41,396 nt of DNA from an uncultured Spirochaetaceae bacterium. Lineage in GTDB: Bacteria > Spirochaetota > Spirochaetia > Treponematales > Treponemataceae. The notes below the pieces were generated by a model. The model worked only from the letters and a program-made list of their open reading frames with translations. It was not told where the DNA came from and made no database searches. The translations under genes and the position numbers were made by a program. The stretch lies in assembly GCA_902783155.1 (NCBI GenBank), contig CACZPR010000115.1, forward strand, positions 1 through 41,396, given 5' to 3'. Shown here in pieces: positions 41,377 to 41,396 of the stretch (position 1 is its first letter; every line of letters starts with the position of its first letter).

Positions 41377-41396
41377 TGCAATACCTTATGAGAACA
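41377..41396 (+). repeat. Dispersed repeat fragment, copy 2 (cut by window end)
   Basis: TGCAATACCTTATGAGAACA matches 24773-24792 at 19 of 20 bases. It is truncated by the end of the window. Confidence 0.65.

Overview
The window is a spirochaete chromosome segment carrying the replication origin, most likely from a gut or oral Treponema. The evidence is the gene order, the treponemal character of the ribosomal protein and gyrase sequences, relaxed spirochaetal lipoboxes, a lipoprotein that fuses cyclophilin and FKBP domains, and many short dispersed repeats. Recognition is from sequence memory only; no search was run.

Layout. Positions 1-7.4 kb hold a truncated repeat lipoprotein, a zinc-ribbon membrane protein with an Asp/Trp tail, an HrpB-type helicase, a Gx-type transporter with a second membrane half, the dual PPIase lipoprotein and an exported protein of unknown function. 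From 15.5 down to 7.4 kb, all on the minus strand, runs the core block dnaA - oriC - dnaN - recF - dciA (DUF721) - rpmH - rnpA - yidD - yidC - jag. The 413-bp dnaA-dnaN spacer has DnaA boxes, a DnaA-trio tract and an AT-rich unwinding zone in the expected order. gyrB and gyrA leave the origin on the plus strand, so transcription switches strand at the origin.

From 20.1 to 25.2 kb the DNA is accessory or structural. It holds three tandem perfect hairpins, an XRE regulator diverging from a large unrecognised lipoprotein, an antitoxin-like HTH gene without a visible toxin, decayed repeats and a broken Rpn-type nuclease remnant. It ends in a 1-kb gene-free stretch with five identical parS sites (TGTTTCACATGAAACA) and three DnaA boxes. 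The last parS forms the stem of the argA-like gene's terminator.

From 25.2 to 30.1 kb lie an N-acetylglutamate synthase-like gene, queH, a small gene and a DnaE-like polymerase paralogue whose active-site motifs are altered. From 30.2 to 36.8 kb come a Nudix hydrolase, a GNAT acetyltransferase and a TetR-controlled export module (RND/MMPL pump, LolA-like carrier, DUF1302-like outer-membrane protein). The operators between the TetR gene and the pump are clear. The remainder holds an exported HEXXH protein, an unrecognised exported protein, a P-loop kinase and a class C beta-lactamase-like hydrolase, ending in further hairpins.

The features most worth a second look are the parS/DnaA-box locus, the DnaA-box clusters inside coding genes at 3-5 kb, the degenerate DnaE paralogue, and the hairpin elements with unrelated stems at 20.2, 35.3 and 41.3 kb.
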